31,084 nt of DNA from Condylostoma magnum (GCA_920105805.1 CAKKTI010000194.1:1-31084); one strand, 5' to 3'; shown: positions 1-9,874, counted from the stretch's first letter. Numbers and translations: made by a program. Notes: generated by a model not told the origin, from the letters alone.

Positions 1-335
1 TCTGCAGATAAGCACAGGAATCCATTAAGAGTAACTAAAAAGACACCAATTCTAATTAAAGGAAGTCTTCCAAATTTATCATCAATGAATAATATAGTAA
101 GAGCTCCAAAAAAGTAGCCTACCAAAGCACAGCTGCTGAGAAGTTCTATGTGAACTGAGCTTAAATCTCATACTTTATGGAAAATCGGATTAAGCAAGGA
201 AACAAGGGTTAGCTCTGCTCCGTCTAGAATGTAAAATAAGCAAATCATTAAGAATAAGTAGTAATGGTAGCATCCTATACCTATTCTACTTAAAATTGTG
301 TCAAAGTTTGGCTTAAGTTCCTAGTTTTCGTTCAT
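1..335 (-). CDS. MFS transporter, SV2/SVOP-like (N-terminal part, runs off left edge)
   Basis: This is the first 111 residues of a membrane transporter of the major facilitator superfamily, starting MNENQELKPNFDTILSRIGI. The text shows the SV2/SVOP pattern: an N-terminal 'IGIGCYHYYLFLMICLFYILDG' type first membrane helix, an acidic residue after it (DGAEL), then a second helix ending in a loop with DDKFGRLP, the equivalent of the conserved D-R-x-G-R loop between helices 2 and 3. One TGA codon must be Trp (HKVWDLSS), a position that is normally Trp in this family. The 3' end lies outside the window, so substrate and length cannot be judged. A second MFS gene lies at 4722-6107 and may be a distant paralogue. 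The gap to the TTLL gene upstream is 253 nt of AT-rich DNA in which I see no gene. Confidence 0.8.
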
Positions 336-588
336 AAAAAATATTATTTATTCGTTATTTTCTAGTATAACGCCTATTAGAGGGAATTTTTAAATGTAAG
401 ATTACTATCAGCCTAGATCGTATATAAGTTGGGATGTATTGTTATTATTTTGAGTATATGGAAAATATAAGGCTATAGTATATGTTTTTATGGATAACTA
501 CAAATGCTTGTAAAATTATCTGTTAAAATGCCAAAATCCTTTTATTCAAATATATTTACAAATGTTTATGTATATTTAATAGTTATAT

Positions 589-2265
589 TTAATTAAACTC
601 AAGATTATGCTACCCTTATTAACGCACTGCAGACTGCTTTCTTAAATATTCCTACTCTGGAAGATTTAACGATACAAGTTTAGGCTTTATAAAGCTTCCT
701 ATACTATTCCTAATAAGAGACTTAGGTTTTTTTCTTTTAACTTATTATTCAAACTCCGAATAAACTCTAATTGATCTTAAATAGTTAGAAGTTAATGACA
801 CTGGTTTTACATAAGGAATTTTCTTCTATCCTGAAAGCGGCCTTAATATAGCAGATCGCTTTAAAAAGTTGTATTATATCTAATTTGATACGTTTGAGTA
901 TAAAGGCTTTCTAGTGATATTTCTGAGCAGTTGCTCAGTTTTCTATCTATGATAATTCGATACTTCAAAACGCTTTGTAGGCAAGTTTTCCTCAACTGTA
1001 ATTTTCCTTATGCCGTTATAAAGCTTCCAGGCCTAGGAGTTTCCTTATATCAAATAATCATACTAGTCGGATTACTCAGTAGGATACACTTTAACAAATC
1101 CCCCTTTGTATAAATCCTCTAACTTTTAATGTCTTCTGATTGATTTTTCCCTCATTTCTATTCTGTATTCAAGATTGTCTTTATAAGATCGTCTAGAAAG
1201 GCTGTCTAGATTGTTTATTTTTTCATAATACTTTGCCCTATACTTAGGATTTATATCTACTAGTTTCAGTGTATCAAAAATAACCTTCTTTTTTATTCTT
1301 CTATCTAAAGGAGTATCAGCTGTAAAACTAGGAGTGTGGTTTACTTCAAGTAATCATGGTTTCAATCTTGAATCTAATAAAACATCAAATCCTAAAATTT
1401 CAAAGCACATACTCCCAGTTAAATCATTCCCCTGGCACGTCCTATACACATGTTTGATATGAGGCTAAGCTATTATAAGTGTTTTTATGATCATCTCGTA
1501 TATACTCTGCTTAATCTAATCAACATCGACTTGATTCTCCTGTAAATAAGAGTAAAGAGCAGCTAGACTCCACTTATGTCCCACATTTTCATGATCTTGT
1601 GAAGTGTTATATATGAAGTTAGGATTCACTTTATTTATAGCATAGTTGGTTAAATGCTTGCATACATCACTTAGATTTCCCGGCTTAGGTGCTACGTATT
1701 TTTCAGTAGCAAACCTCACTAATCCTTCCTCATGTACAAAAATTCTTAAAGGATCACATCCCAGGACTAGAGCATATATTCTTAGATCAAATTTCAAACC
1801 GTCAATCAAATAAGGCTTATGCAAGTATCTTTATACAACACACTTATCAGGAATCTCTTCAAAATGCCTTGTAAGAAAAATTCCTTTTCCCTAGCACGAC
1901 GCCTCAGGTTTAACTATAAATGTCTTTGCTCTTTTCTTATTAAATTGTTTCTTTAACTAGTTTGCTTCTCTGGGTAGACTAAATGTGATCGGGTAAAAGT
2001 TATACTCGGCTTGGAAAGTTCTTCTAATTGCGTTTAAGTTTTTAGCTAGTTCATCTTTTCTGTAAATAGCTTTCATCCCTGGGAAATGATTTATCCTCTA
2101 GTATGATTTTAGTTAACTCAGTATCTCGGGTGTTACACCTGTATCCATTCATATTAGATCAAACTCCTCATCCTCTGCAATTTCTCATCCTAAGTCGAAA
2201 ATTGCAACTGAGTTTATTATTTCGTATTAAGTCTGACTTGTATCTATAACTATCTTATTGTCCAT
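589..2265 (-). CDS. tubulin tyrosine ligase-like protein, TTLL6/13-like polyglutamylase
   Basis: About 558 residues. The TTL domain spans roughly residues 60-330 and carries the family's ATP-grasp motifs: FIVKPEASCQGKGIF (residues 117-130), QRYLHKPYLIDGLKFDLRIY (145-164), KHLTNYAINK, and KPWLLEVNHTPSF near residue 304. These match the TTLL6/7/11/13 group, which adds glutamate chains to tubulin on cilia and basal bodies; that role is inferred from family. The Trp of KPWLLEVN is encoded by TGA at 1354-1356, and several Gln by TAA/TAG (for example SCQGKG by TAG), so this gene alone requires sense use of all three stops. The last 200 residues are basic, Gln-rich and unrecognised. Reading is continuous with no intron needed. 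I took ATG 2265 because no earlier start is visible; the end is TAA 589-591, or TAA 583-585 two codons later. Confidence 0.9.
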
Positions 2266-2416
2266 CTTAGAATATTTAAAACAGTACTGAATGGTATTTT
2301 AACTACACTTATGTATTCCTATATGCATAAAAACAGTTAATTTTTCTATTTGAATTAATCATTTATACAATTTCTATCAACCTATAACACTAATTTTAGC
2401 AAAAGATGATAATAAA

Positions 2417-2899
2417 CTACTTCTTCCTGCTGACTCCTACAGTCTTTCCCTTCCTGCCCGTAGTGCAAGTCTTTTACCCTCTAACTCTAATTCCCCACCA
2501 ATTTCTCAAACCTCTGTTGGACAAAATTTTCTTAAGTCTCTCTAAATCTTCTCTTAGTTTTCCATCTAAAAGATTGGATACAAGTTACGAGGACTCTCCA
2601 TCAACCGGATCCCACTTTCTATTCAATAACCACTGAGGAATATCGTATTTGTTAGGATTTTGGACAATAGTAACAACTTTTTCCATCTCCTCTTCAGTAA
2701 GCTCTCCAGCTCTACGGTTTAGGTCAATGTTAGCTCTTTTGAGAATTAAGTTGGAGATTCTGCGTCCAACTCCCTTAATGGCCGTCAAAGCAAACATCAC
2801 TTTTTGTTTTCCGTTGAGATTGGTGTTCAGCACACGGATTATGTGGTTGAAGTTTTCCTCGCCTTCGATTATTAAAGTGGCCTGAGTAGAGCTTACCAT
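2417..2899 (-). CDS. RPS18: 40S ribosomal protein S18 (uS13)
   Basis: 160 residues (human RPS18 has 152). It reads nearly in register with the family: [63 protein letters not shown], and the C-terminal [13 protein letters not shown]. It sits at the head of the small ribosomal subunit and contacts the large subunit and P-site tRNA (family knowledge). TAA encodes Gln at 2585-2587, where human S18 also has Gln (YSQ), and at 2474-2476, the invariant Gln of RGQ. TAG at 2417-2419 follows directly after the lysine-rich end where all S18 proteins stop. So the same gene uses UAA as sense and UAG as stop. Its start codon faces the NAXD start across 79 nt. Confidence 0.97.
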
Positions 2900-2978
2900 T
2901 GTTGGATGAAAATTTATTGGTAAATGGTGGAGGGATTGGAAATTATGTACTAAAATTTTAGTTGTTTTTAATATAAAA
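2900..2978. promoter_or_regulatory. short bidirectional promoter region, RPS18/NAXD
   Basis: Only 79 nt separate the two divergent start codons, so both 5' UTRs and the core promoters must lie here or extend into coding sequence. The sequence is AT-rich on the NAXD side and has a G-rich patch (GGTGGAGGGATTGG) near 2925-2940. No known motif can be assigned. Confidence 0.4.
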
Positions 2979-3899
2979 ATGATTTAGTAGTTGTATTAGA
3001 GTTTTGGGGCTAGGAAAGGACTAAATGGGAAAGTGGCTGTGATTGGAGGGTGCTTTGAATATACTGGGGCTCCTTATTATGCAGCTGCGGCTAGTCTGAG
3101 ATCTGTAATTTTTATATAGGGAGCTGATTTAGCACATGTCTTTTGTACAAAAGACGCAGGAATACCTATTAAGTCGTATTCTCCGGAGCTGATAGTTCAC
3201 CCGGTAATTTCAATTGACAATAACTCAGAAATGATTTAAGAATCTGTATAAAATATACTAAATTGGTAGCAAGCAATTACATCATTTATAATAGGCCCTG
3301 GCCTAGGCAGAAACGAAGTAATTCATTCCCAGATTCTTCCTTAAATATTCTAAAACAACGATTTTGAACAAAAACCAGTGATAATTGATGCAGATGGTTT
3401 AAATTTTCTAGTAAACTACAAAAATCAACCCTTTTAGAACTGTTTTATAACTCCAAATATAGTAGAATTTGGTAGACTATGAACATCTTTCTTTAACCAA
3501 GACCCTCCCAGCCTCTAAGAAATATACTCCTAATAACAAATCAGCTAATAGAACCCAGTTTCCACCCTTGCATCTCACCTCTAATGCACAGTTGTGCTAA
3601 AAGGACAGAAGGACATAGTATCAAACGGACATGACAGTATAATGGTTTAAAATGAGTCCGGGGCTAAACGAGTAGGCGGCCAAGGGGACATACTATCAGG
3701 AGTTTTATCAGTTGTAACCCAATTATCCCAATAATACTCCTTAGACACCCTTCAATCAGCAGCGGAGGCTTGCAAGATAACAAGGGAAGCTTCAAGACTA
3801 GCAGGTCTTATCTTCCCCTGGTCTGTCACAGCGCCAGATGTACTACTAAAACTACCGGAAGCCTTACACTCTTTCATACATAATTCTGATATTCAATAA
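2979..3899 (+). CDS. NAXD: ATP-dependent NAD(P)H-hydrate dehydratase
   Basis: About 301 residues once a 15-nt intron is removed. The enzyme uses ATP to restore NADH/NADPH from the damaged hydrated forms (family knowledge). Diagnostic segments in order: [71 protein letters not shown] and [10 protein letters not shown], which holds the catalytic Asp of the ribokinase-like fold. Between ...ASLRS and GADLAHVFC, five extra residues (VIFIQ) break an otherwise tight match; they correspond to the intron. Several Gln are TAA/TAG, and one Trp may be TGA (GRLWTS). The stop TAA 3897-3899 lies one base before the GET4 ATG. No signal peptide is evident, though mitochondrial forms exist in other species. 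Confidence 0.93.
3105..3119 (+). other. 15-nt spliceosomal intron in NAXD
   Basis: GTAATTTTTATATAG starts with GTAA, ends with TAG, is 15 nt long and lies exactly between codons (phase 0). Removing it turns LRS-VIFIQ-GADL into the family sequence LRSGADL. Introns of 15-16 nt are established for heterotrich ciliates such as Stentor and Blepharisma. Because its TAG would read as Gln, retention would not interrupt the frame. Confidence 0.85.
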
Positions 3900-3900
3900 A

Positions 3901-4671
3901 ATGGACTAATCTGGATTCTTAGAGCAGCAAAGACAGTTGATTTCTCAAAACAGACTGTATGAATATGGCTAGAATATTTAGAATAAGTCAAAAAGGCTTA
4001 TTGCTCAGAACAAAGCGCAGGATGCTATGTTTTTACTCAGTGAAGCAGCAATGGATCTGTATGCTAGAAATGATAACGAAGGCTTTCACTAGCTAATTGA
4101 AACGTTTAAAGAAGCTGTAAGGAAGTAAGAGCCTGATAGCTAAGTTGTAATAAAGCTAGCCAGGACCCTTCCGTTTGATGATTAGATTTGTTTTGTAAAT
4201 GATGTGATAAAAGCCCATAATATACCATAACTTTGGATACACAAGGGATAAATATACGAGGAACAGCAGTAGTATGGGAAAGCGTTGATTAATTATCAAG
4301 GATCTGGGAATTCAGGGGAGGTTATTAGAATGTTGAATAGACTAATGGGAATGGGAAACTTAGGAGAAAGAGATTTGTTTATTGCCAGGTCAGTATTGCA
4401 CTTGTTATGGATGGGACAGTAGACTACTGCTGTGTCTGTTTTAGATTATTATACAGAAATTCACTCACCTTTAATCAATTTTATAGAATTTGTTATTAAA
4501 GCACTAAATGTAAAGGATCATGGACTGTTTTGCAGATTGAGGTAAATTTATACACCTTCCTTGTAGAGAGATCTGTCCCTGCCTAAATATTTGTATGAGG
4601 TTGAGAAAAAGTACTTTAATTTGCCACAGTCTTCAGGATTATTTAGTTCACTTTTTGGTTGTTAGTTTTAA
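3901..4671 (+). CDS. GET4: GET4 (TRC35), tail-anchored protein insertion factor
   Basis: About 254-256 residues of the alpha-helical repeat type seen in GET4. This protein bridges the substrate-loading chaperones to the GET3/TRC40 ATPase in the cytosol (family knowledge). Matching segments: LWIHKGQIYEEQQQYGKAL, the middle DLFIARSVLHLLWMGQQTTA, LINFIEFVIKAL, and the C-terminal block with IYTPSLQRDL, KYLYEVEKKYFNLPQSSGLF, close to human [28 protein letters not shown]. The start MDQSGFLEQQ was chosen because the N-terminal helices begin soon after it. Stop is TAG 4663-4665 (after FGC) or TAA 4669-4671. The start codon is only one base after the NAXD stop, so the upstream UTR must lie within NAXD. 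Confidence 0.88.
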
Positions 4672-4721
4672 TGAGGAATTTGATAATATGGTTTTTAGTT
4701 ATTTATATAGAAAAAGAAATA

Positions 4722-6107
4722 ATGGTGAGGTAAATTGTAATTAGAAAGTAGTTTTTGATGGGAATGAGTGTTAATGCTTCTATTTCAAGTGTAGTTTTTG
4801 GGTTTAATATAGCTATTTGAAACCCAATAATGGCCTGTGAAAAATTGAATCTATAAGCCTTTGGTTTAGGTTAACATACCAGTAATTATTTATTGCTATC
4901 TTTAGTTTCTATAGGGGCTATAATAGGCTCGATCATTGGAAGTGTGATTGCTGATAAGTACGGAAGAAGGAAAACTTTTATAGTAAATGGATTGATATGT
5001 ATTATATATTGCTTAATAGTAAAGCCTATACAGAATTTATTTGGAATATGATTTTCATATTAGTACTTGGTATGATTTGGTACTTTAATTAGTGGATTTC
5101 ACACTGGAATTGCTTCCTTTCTTGTGCCCTTGTATAGTAAATTATATTTAGTTAGAGAATTTACGCCTATAGAGCTATCGAGTAATTTAGGAGCTACTAG
5201 TCAGTTTTTTATTACAGTAGGAATACTAGTTGCATTTATCGGAGGTTCTCTAGTTGATAATTAAGCAGAGGGACTCATGTTCCTGTTTCCTTTATGTATT
5301 ACAGTGATTCAAATTGTAATGTTTCTTTTTGTATTCACTGATGAAACTCCTTCTTATCTATGGATTTAAAAGAGACGAAGATCTGCGATTCAGATTTTAT
5401 AGTATTATTATTTTAAGTCTAATAGCTCCGATGAAGAGTAAAATAGCGTTTTAGACTATGACTCTAGTTCTGATGTGACTGTAAATTAAAATTTTGGGTA
5501 CTTAATAACCAATCCCTAAATAAGGAGAACGATGCTTAAAGGAATGTTATTAGGGGCTTTGCAACAACTATGTGGAATAAATCTAATTATAATGAATTAT
5601 TTTCAGTTTAGTAATGAAGGACTTAATGCTGATAGAACGTTAAGTATAATCATATTAGGTATAGTAAATTGCATATCATCAATTCCTATAATATTCTTCA
5701 TCAATAGCATAGAACGCATGAACATAATTAAGTTTGGTGCCCTAGGAATGATCTTTTCTTGAATAATAGTTATAGTATATCAATTCATTAGAATAGAATT
5801 ACTGTGGTGAGTAGGAATCTATGCATTTTTGATCTGCTTTGAATTTTCAATAGGCCCTCTTTTCTGAATTTATTGTGCAGATGTTTTAAATGCTAAGGGA
5901 TCATCAATAACTACTGCGACCAACTGAATGTCTTGCTTGATTGTACATTTTTTAAATCCTTACTTGAGCTAATGACTTATAATTGGAGCAATTTTCTTTA
6001 TAATTTGCTGTGGCATACTATTCTTTTCAAGTTATTATATTAAGGATGAATCAAAATAATTCAATGTTCCCCAAAGAAATGAATCTATGCACTCTATTAT
6101 GTATTAA
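4722..6107 (+). CDS. MFS sugar-type transporter
   Basis: About 461 residues with some 12 hydrophobic helices and the central hydrophilic loop of the sugar transporter family. Seen: GSIIGSVIADKYGRRKT (loop 2-3 motif), LVREFTPIELSSNLGATSQ after helix 5 (the E-x-x-P/R region), LLGALQQLCGINLIIMNYF (the QQ-x-x-G-x-N motif of helix 7), and GPLFWIYCADVLNAKGSSITTATNWMS (helix 10-11, GP-x-W-x-x-x-E/D pattern). TGA encodes Trp in PLFWIY and TNWMS, where the family has Trp. Substrate is unknown. Start could be ATG 4722 or ATG 4758, which gives 12 fewer residues. The end is uncertain: TAA 6057, 6105 and 6138 are all possible. Confidence 0.85.
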
Positions 6108-6257
6108 TATTTTAATTATAATATTTGTCTTAATTGTTAAGAGTGTTACTAATTAATACCTTTATTTCAAATTTATTATGGGATTTAAATAGTTTTATAG
6201 ATATTTTTATGATTTAAATTACAAAAACAAACATTAATACTCAAAATATTTAATCAA

Positions 6258-6767
6258 ATGCACAACTTTAATATAAATAGTTGTAGCAAAATTTTAATAT
6301 GTCAATGTTCAATAGGTCTAACTCAGTGAACTGTTTGCACCGCAAAAGCTTATAAGCAAGCTAAACCTAAAGAGTCCCTTTATAATATATTAAGCTCAAT
6401 AAAGTCTTACAAACCAAAAATATTTTAGCATAAAAGGTTGATAATAATAAGCAAACGATTAAATCATAATCTACATTGGATAGTACTTAAAATAAATAGC
6501 AACACTTTATCGCGAGAACTTAAAATAATCCATAAAGATTTTGATCAAATTCAATAAAGAGAAAAAAGTTAGTTTAAAGAGCACCGAGTTTTGATAGAGT
6601 TATATTTGGTAATGCTAAAATGGATAAAGGAGTGTTTCTAAAGTCAAATAATAAGTAATTTAGAATCGTATAACCAGCGAATTACATCAAGTTTATGAAG
6701 ACTAGGCTTTAAAATACAAGAAGAAAGAAAAATGCATTTATATCTGTTGAAGGTGTTAGTAATTTAA
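6258..6767 (+). CDS. hypothetical helical protein (uncertain)
   Basis: Possible 169-residue protein starting MHNFNINSCSKILI and ending LYLLKVLVI before tandem TAA TAA (6765-6770). The middle reads as an amphipathic, charged helix (HKDFDQIQQREKSQFKEHRV) with mixed codons unlike flanking AT-rich DNA. A competing frame from ATG 6299 (MSMFNRSNSVNCLHRK) also reads plausibly, and an open frame proves nothing in this code. I prefer the first because of its RNY-like codons and tandem terminal stops. No family recognised. Confidence 0.35.
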
Positions 6768-7644
6768 TAAGATTATAAACTAATCGTATTAATTAGTTGT
6801 AATAATAATTCGAAGTATAAACTTATTCAATCAGATTTTATCAATTGCTAACCTATTAGAATTAAAGCGGTTATAAAATCTATAGCATCTTGCTAATATA
6901 TAATGTAACGTTAATTAATACTTTTAACATTCTACTTTCTGAAATAGAGAAGCTTAGTCATTAAATTAACATTAGCAAAAGCTATAAAATGAAATAAGTT
7001 TAACTGGTACATTGAATAAACTTTTTAAATAGTAGATCATACTAATTTCTAGTTAAAAGCATGTTAAGAAATTAATATAAATAAGTTTTAGTATAAAATC
7101 CATAGTAAATGGCTCTATATAATGAGCTTTAACTCTAAACTTATCATTTTTTTGCTATTTTCATTATTATAAAACATAAGTTATATTGCAACTAGTTTAT
7201 TCTATAGTTGGAAATTCCATTATAAAAAGATTGAGAAATTATATTAAAATGGTTTTTCATATACTCTATGCACCATCCCTTACTTGCATTATCATTATAA
7301 ATAGTGTTTTTGAAGAATTTATTACTGTTATTTTGCATAAAATATAATTTGTTGGGCGTTTAAAGGCCAAATAAACTAATTTAAATGAAATTGCTCACAG
7401 TTGTATAGAATCTCTAGATTTATTAATGACAAGGGTTTATTCAGTACATTAGAACAGGATTAATTGAAATTAGACTTAGTAGGAATCTTAATTATAAAAA
7501 ACTGCTACTAAATAGTAAAACTACAAATCTGTAACTTACAATAAAATCCCTTTTATAAGTTAAATAATTCAACAAAACACTTTATAACCATTTTCACTGC
7601 CTAATACATAACAATAAGCTAAATTTGACAAATAATTAAAATAT
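6768..7644. other. AT-rich region with no supportable gene
   Basis: 877 nt of strongly AT-rich sequence, the longest gene-poor stretch in the window. All frames are open under this code and give Lys/Asn/Ile/Leu/Gln-rich text as expected from base composition. I see no tRNA cloverleaf, no repeat and no conserved motif. It lies between a plus-strand and a minus-strand gene, so it would hold two 3' ends. Confidence 0.5.
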
Positions 7645-7887
7645 TTAAATAATCTCACAGCACTTAGCTTTAGGAGCATTGTAAATTCCACTATACTCAA
7701 TTCTTTCAACTAAATGAACGATGTGCAAGGGTTTGTTTTAGATTCTATCTACAAAGGAAATATGATGATTTGTATTCTGGATGCTTTTGCCATATCTATC
7801 AATTCTTTCTCCCTTAGTATTTTATCCGTTTTTAAGAATAGATCTTAGGTATGAGTTTTCATTTTCAGTTGACATTTCTTGAATCAT
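7645..7887 (-). CDS. small CaaX-tailed protein, function unknown
   Basis: 80 residues, MIQEMSTENENSYLRSILKN to KAKCCEII. The last four residues, CEII, form a CaaX box, preceded by another Cys, so prenylation (and possibly palmitoylation) at the membrane is predicted. The middle (RIDRYGKSIQNTNHHISFVD) is polar with no membrane helix. Stop is TAA 7645-7647. It is the last gene of a minus-strand head-to-tail group, 88 nt after MIC10. A real gene is supported by the balanced composition and the terminal motif; function is not recognised. Confidence 0.65.
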
Positions 7888-7975
7888 ATTTTACTATATT
7901 AAAATTATTATACCCATAATAAAAAAAGGTTGATAAGGTGTAAGAAATTTTGTCTCAATTACTAATAGAATTAAA

Positions 7976-8218
7976 CTAATTAATAAAATGCTCTTGCTTT
8001 TTTGTATCAATGCCTTCTGACCATAGGCTTTAATATTTTCTATCGCATTATACATAAGCCATACCGCTTCCCATTCCTGCTCCGTACCAACAAGGTAATG
8101 AACGTCTCTTAAAAAGCATAAGACCAGTTAAAAATCCAATTCCAGCCCCAGCAAAAGTCTTAGTAATAAAGTTCTGAAGGCATTTTTCCCATTATTCATT
8201 AAATCTCTGCACAGCCAT
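7976..8218 (-). CDS. MIC10: MICOS complex subunit MIC10
   Basis: 80 residues, the usual size. MIC10 bends the mitochondrial inner membrane at crista junctions (family knowledge). The sequence has the family plan: N-terminal WEKCLQNFITK, first membrane hairpin arm with a glycine series (FAGAGIGFLTGLMLF), the positive loop FKRRSLPCW, and the second arm GAGMGSGMAYVQC, matching the human pattern RKWDRCL, FFKRRMWP, GSGMGLGMAYSNC. Stop is TAG 7976-7978; TGA 7955-7957 lies seven codons further. It starts 16 nt after the preceding gene's stop. Confidence 0.92.
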
Positions 8219-8234
8219 TTTGCAAATTATTAAA

Positions 8235-8666
8235 TTAGTACAATAGATCATTATTTTTACTATATAAATAAGTCATCCTAGGTCCTCTAGTAGGTCTATC
8301 AGGATCGTCGAAAATTTACACTATGTATGCACCAAAATCACTGTGGAAGATTTCCATATCAACAGACTACTCAATGATCTCTTCGGAACTGCTCGAAATT
8401 GGGTAAGACTATAACTAACCCTCTTATCCATCCTGGCACATCTGTGACTTGGATCTTGGTATACTTTCTCCCATATCTGTATAATCCAAGTTTTATGACA
8501 AATTAAAGGGATTAGTTTTACTTTAATTGTATGACACGGAAAATCTCTTAAGACTTATCTTCTTGTCTTAAGATGCATTATTATTCACAGGTTATAAGGT
8601 CTATCCTTATAATTAATCTTAAACTGTTATATTAGTTGAATCCTTAGAACAACAAACGACCCCCAT
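8235..8666 (-). CDS. putative N-myristoylated protein (MGVVCCSKD), unknown
   Basis: 143 residues. The start MGVVCCSKDS has Gly2 for N-myristoylation and two adjacent Cys for palmitoylation, so peripheral membrane attachment is predicted. The rest is polar and Ser-rich (SSSSEEIIEQSVDME) and ends in a more structured block, FGAYIVQIFDDPDRPTRGP. No family recognised. Its ATG lies directly after the ankyrin gene's tandem TAA TAA, in a different frame, and its own stop TAA 8235-8237 is 16 nt before MIC10. A fusion with the ankyrin gene by frameshift is possible but not needed. Confidence 0.65.
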
Positions 8667-8670
8667 GTTA

Positions 8671-9258
8671 TTAAATATAATATATAATCTCTTTAATTAA
8701 TCCTTCTGGTAGTGCTTTGATATTGATCTTTGAATACTTCCAAATAAATAAAATGTGTAATAAATTTTATCTGTAGTACTCTTAGACAAAACAATCCCGT
8801 TGATTTTTGTCTCTTATCTTCTCATATCCTTTAACACCCAAACTATCCTTAATCATTGGGTCGATTCCAAGTTTGCAAAGCTCTAGTAATTAATTAACAC
8901 TGTATCTATTGGCTAAAATATGAAATACTGTTTACCCCTAAAAGTTCTTGGTATTCATTTCTGCGTTATTGTACTTTAACGCTCTTATTGAGCTTATGTT
9001 TCAACTACTATAATGAACAGCTGTGTTTCCTAATTGATCTTAATTGTTAGGACTAGCCCCATACTTAATTAGAAGCAATAAATTATCTGTTGAATTATAT
9101 TTTGCTGCATAGTGCAATGGAGTCATTTATCCACGAATATTCAAATCCAAGTTCGCCTTTTTGTTATTTCTTCTTAGTAATAAAATAATTTTATCGTAGT
9201 CTAGTTTAACTATGTATTTTATTAACTTACGGATAATTTTTCGCGTATTATTTTCCAT
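8671..9258 (-). CDS. ankyrin-repeat protein
   Basis: 195 residues. After a basic N-terminal helix there are about three to four ankyrin repeats: MTPLHYAAKYNSTDNLLLLI-KYGASPN, GNTAVHYSSW (TGA as Trp), GQTVFHILANRYSVNQLLEL-CKLGIDP, and a degenerate last unit. The C-terminus, ALPEGLIKEIIYYI, resembles the short Leu-Pro helix found after ankyrin repeats in SOCS-box proteins; this is only a resemblance. Ends at TAA TAA (8673-8668). Function would be protein binding. Upstream is a 316-nt divergent spacer. Confidence 0.8.
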
Positions 9259-9574
9259 TATAATTTAAGAAGGAAGATGCAAATATAGAAAGTAGAGAAC
9301 CAGGTAAAACTGATGCTAGAATAAGGGAAAATAGTCACTTAAAAGCTGTATAAGATTATAAGTTGTATGTTGATAACATTTACATATAATCTAATTTCAG
9401 GAGGTGGAATAAAAGAAGTAAAATAGATTATGAGCCCTGTAATTCAAGATACGTAAAAACAGTGAATAGACAAATTATATAGAAAAGTTAGTAAAAGTTT
9501 AATGTGTAAATCTTACAGATGATTTCCTATAATCTTTTAAATACTTTTAGTGTTAAATAAACTTTTATAAATAA
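9259..9574. other. divergent intergenic spacer
   Basis: 316 nt between the ankyrin gene (minus) and the MGCFLSK gene (plus). AT-rich; no gene, repeat or recognised motif. Presumably holds both promoters. Confidence 0.45.
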
Positions 9575-9859
9575 ATGGGCTGCTTTTTAAGCAAAAAAGA
9601 CCGTCAAAATAAGAAACAAAACAAAGTAAAGTTTGATTTTAATCAGAAAAGATAAAGTACCGATAATTTTAATATGACTACTACTCCAAGAAAAAGTAAT
9701 ATTAAAATTACAAAAGCATAGTATATGGCTGATGGTGCTCCATTGATTAAACTTCCATAAGACGCTAAAAGAAGAAATACAATTTAATATAAAACAGATT
9801 CAAAGGTGGCAAAAGCATCTAAAATAGTTTATAGTAAATCAGAACAAGTTTTAGAGTAA
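9575..9859 (+). CDS. putative N-myristoylated basic protein (MGCFLSKKD)
   Basis: About 94 residues. The N-terminus MGCFLSKKDRQNKKQNK is a textbook dual-acylation pattern: Gly2 for myristate, Cys3 for palmitate, Ser6/Lys7 favoured by N-myristoyltransferase, then a polybasic stretch. The rest is basic and Thr/Ser-rich (TTTPRKSNIKITKAQYM) with no domain. Stop is TAA 9857-9859, or TAA TAA 9869-9874 four codons on. No family recognised. It is one of three putative lipid-anchored small proteins within 2 kb. Confidence 0.6.
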
Positions 9860-9874
9860 AATTGTAATTAATAA

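Noticed and set aside
2649-2885. Plus-strand open frame opposite RPS18
   Set aside because: Antisense of a certain ribosomal protein gene; no family resemblance.
7384-7640. Possible plus-strand coding text starting MKLLTVVQNLQ
   Set aside because: Composition is what AT-rich DNA gives in any frame with no stops; no second line of support.
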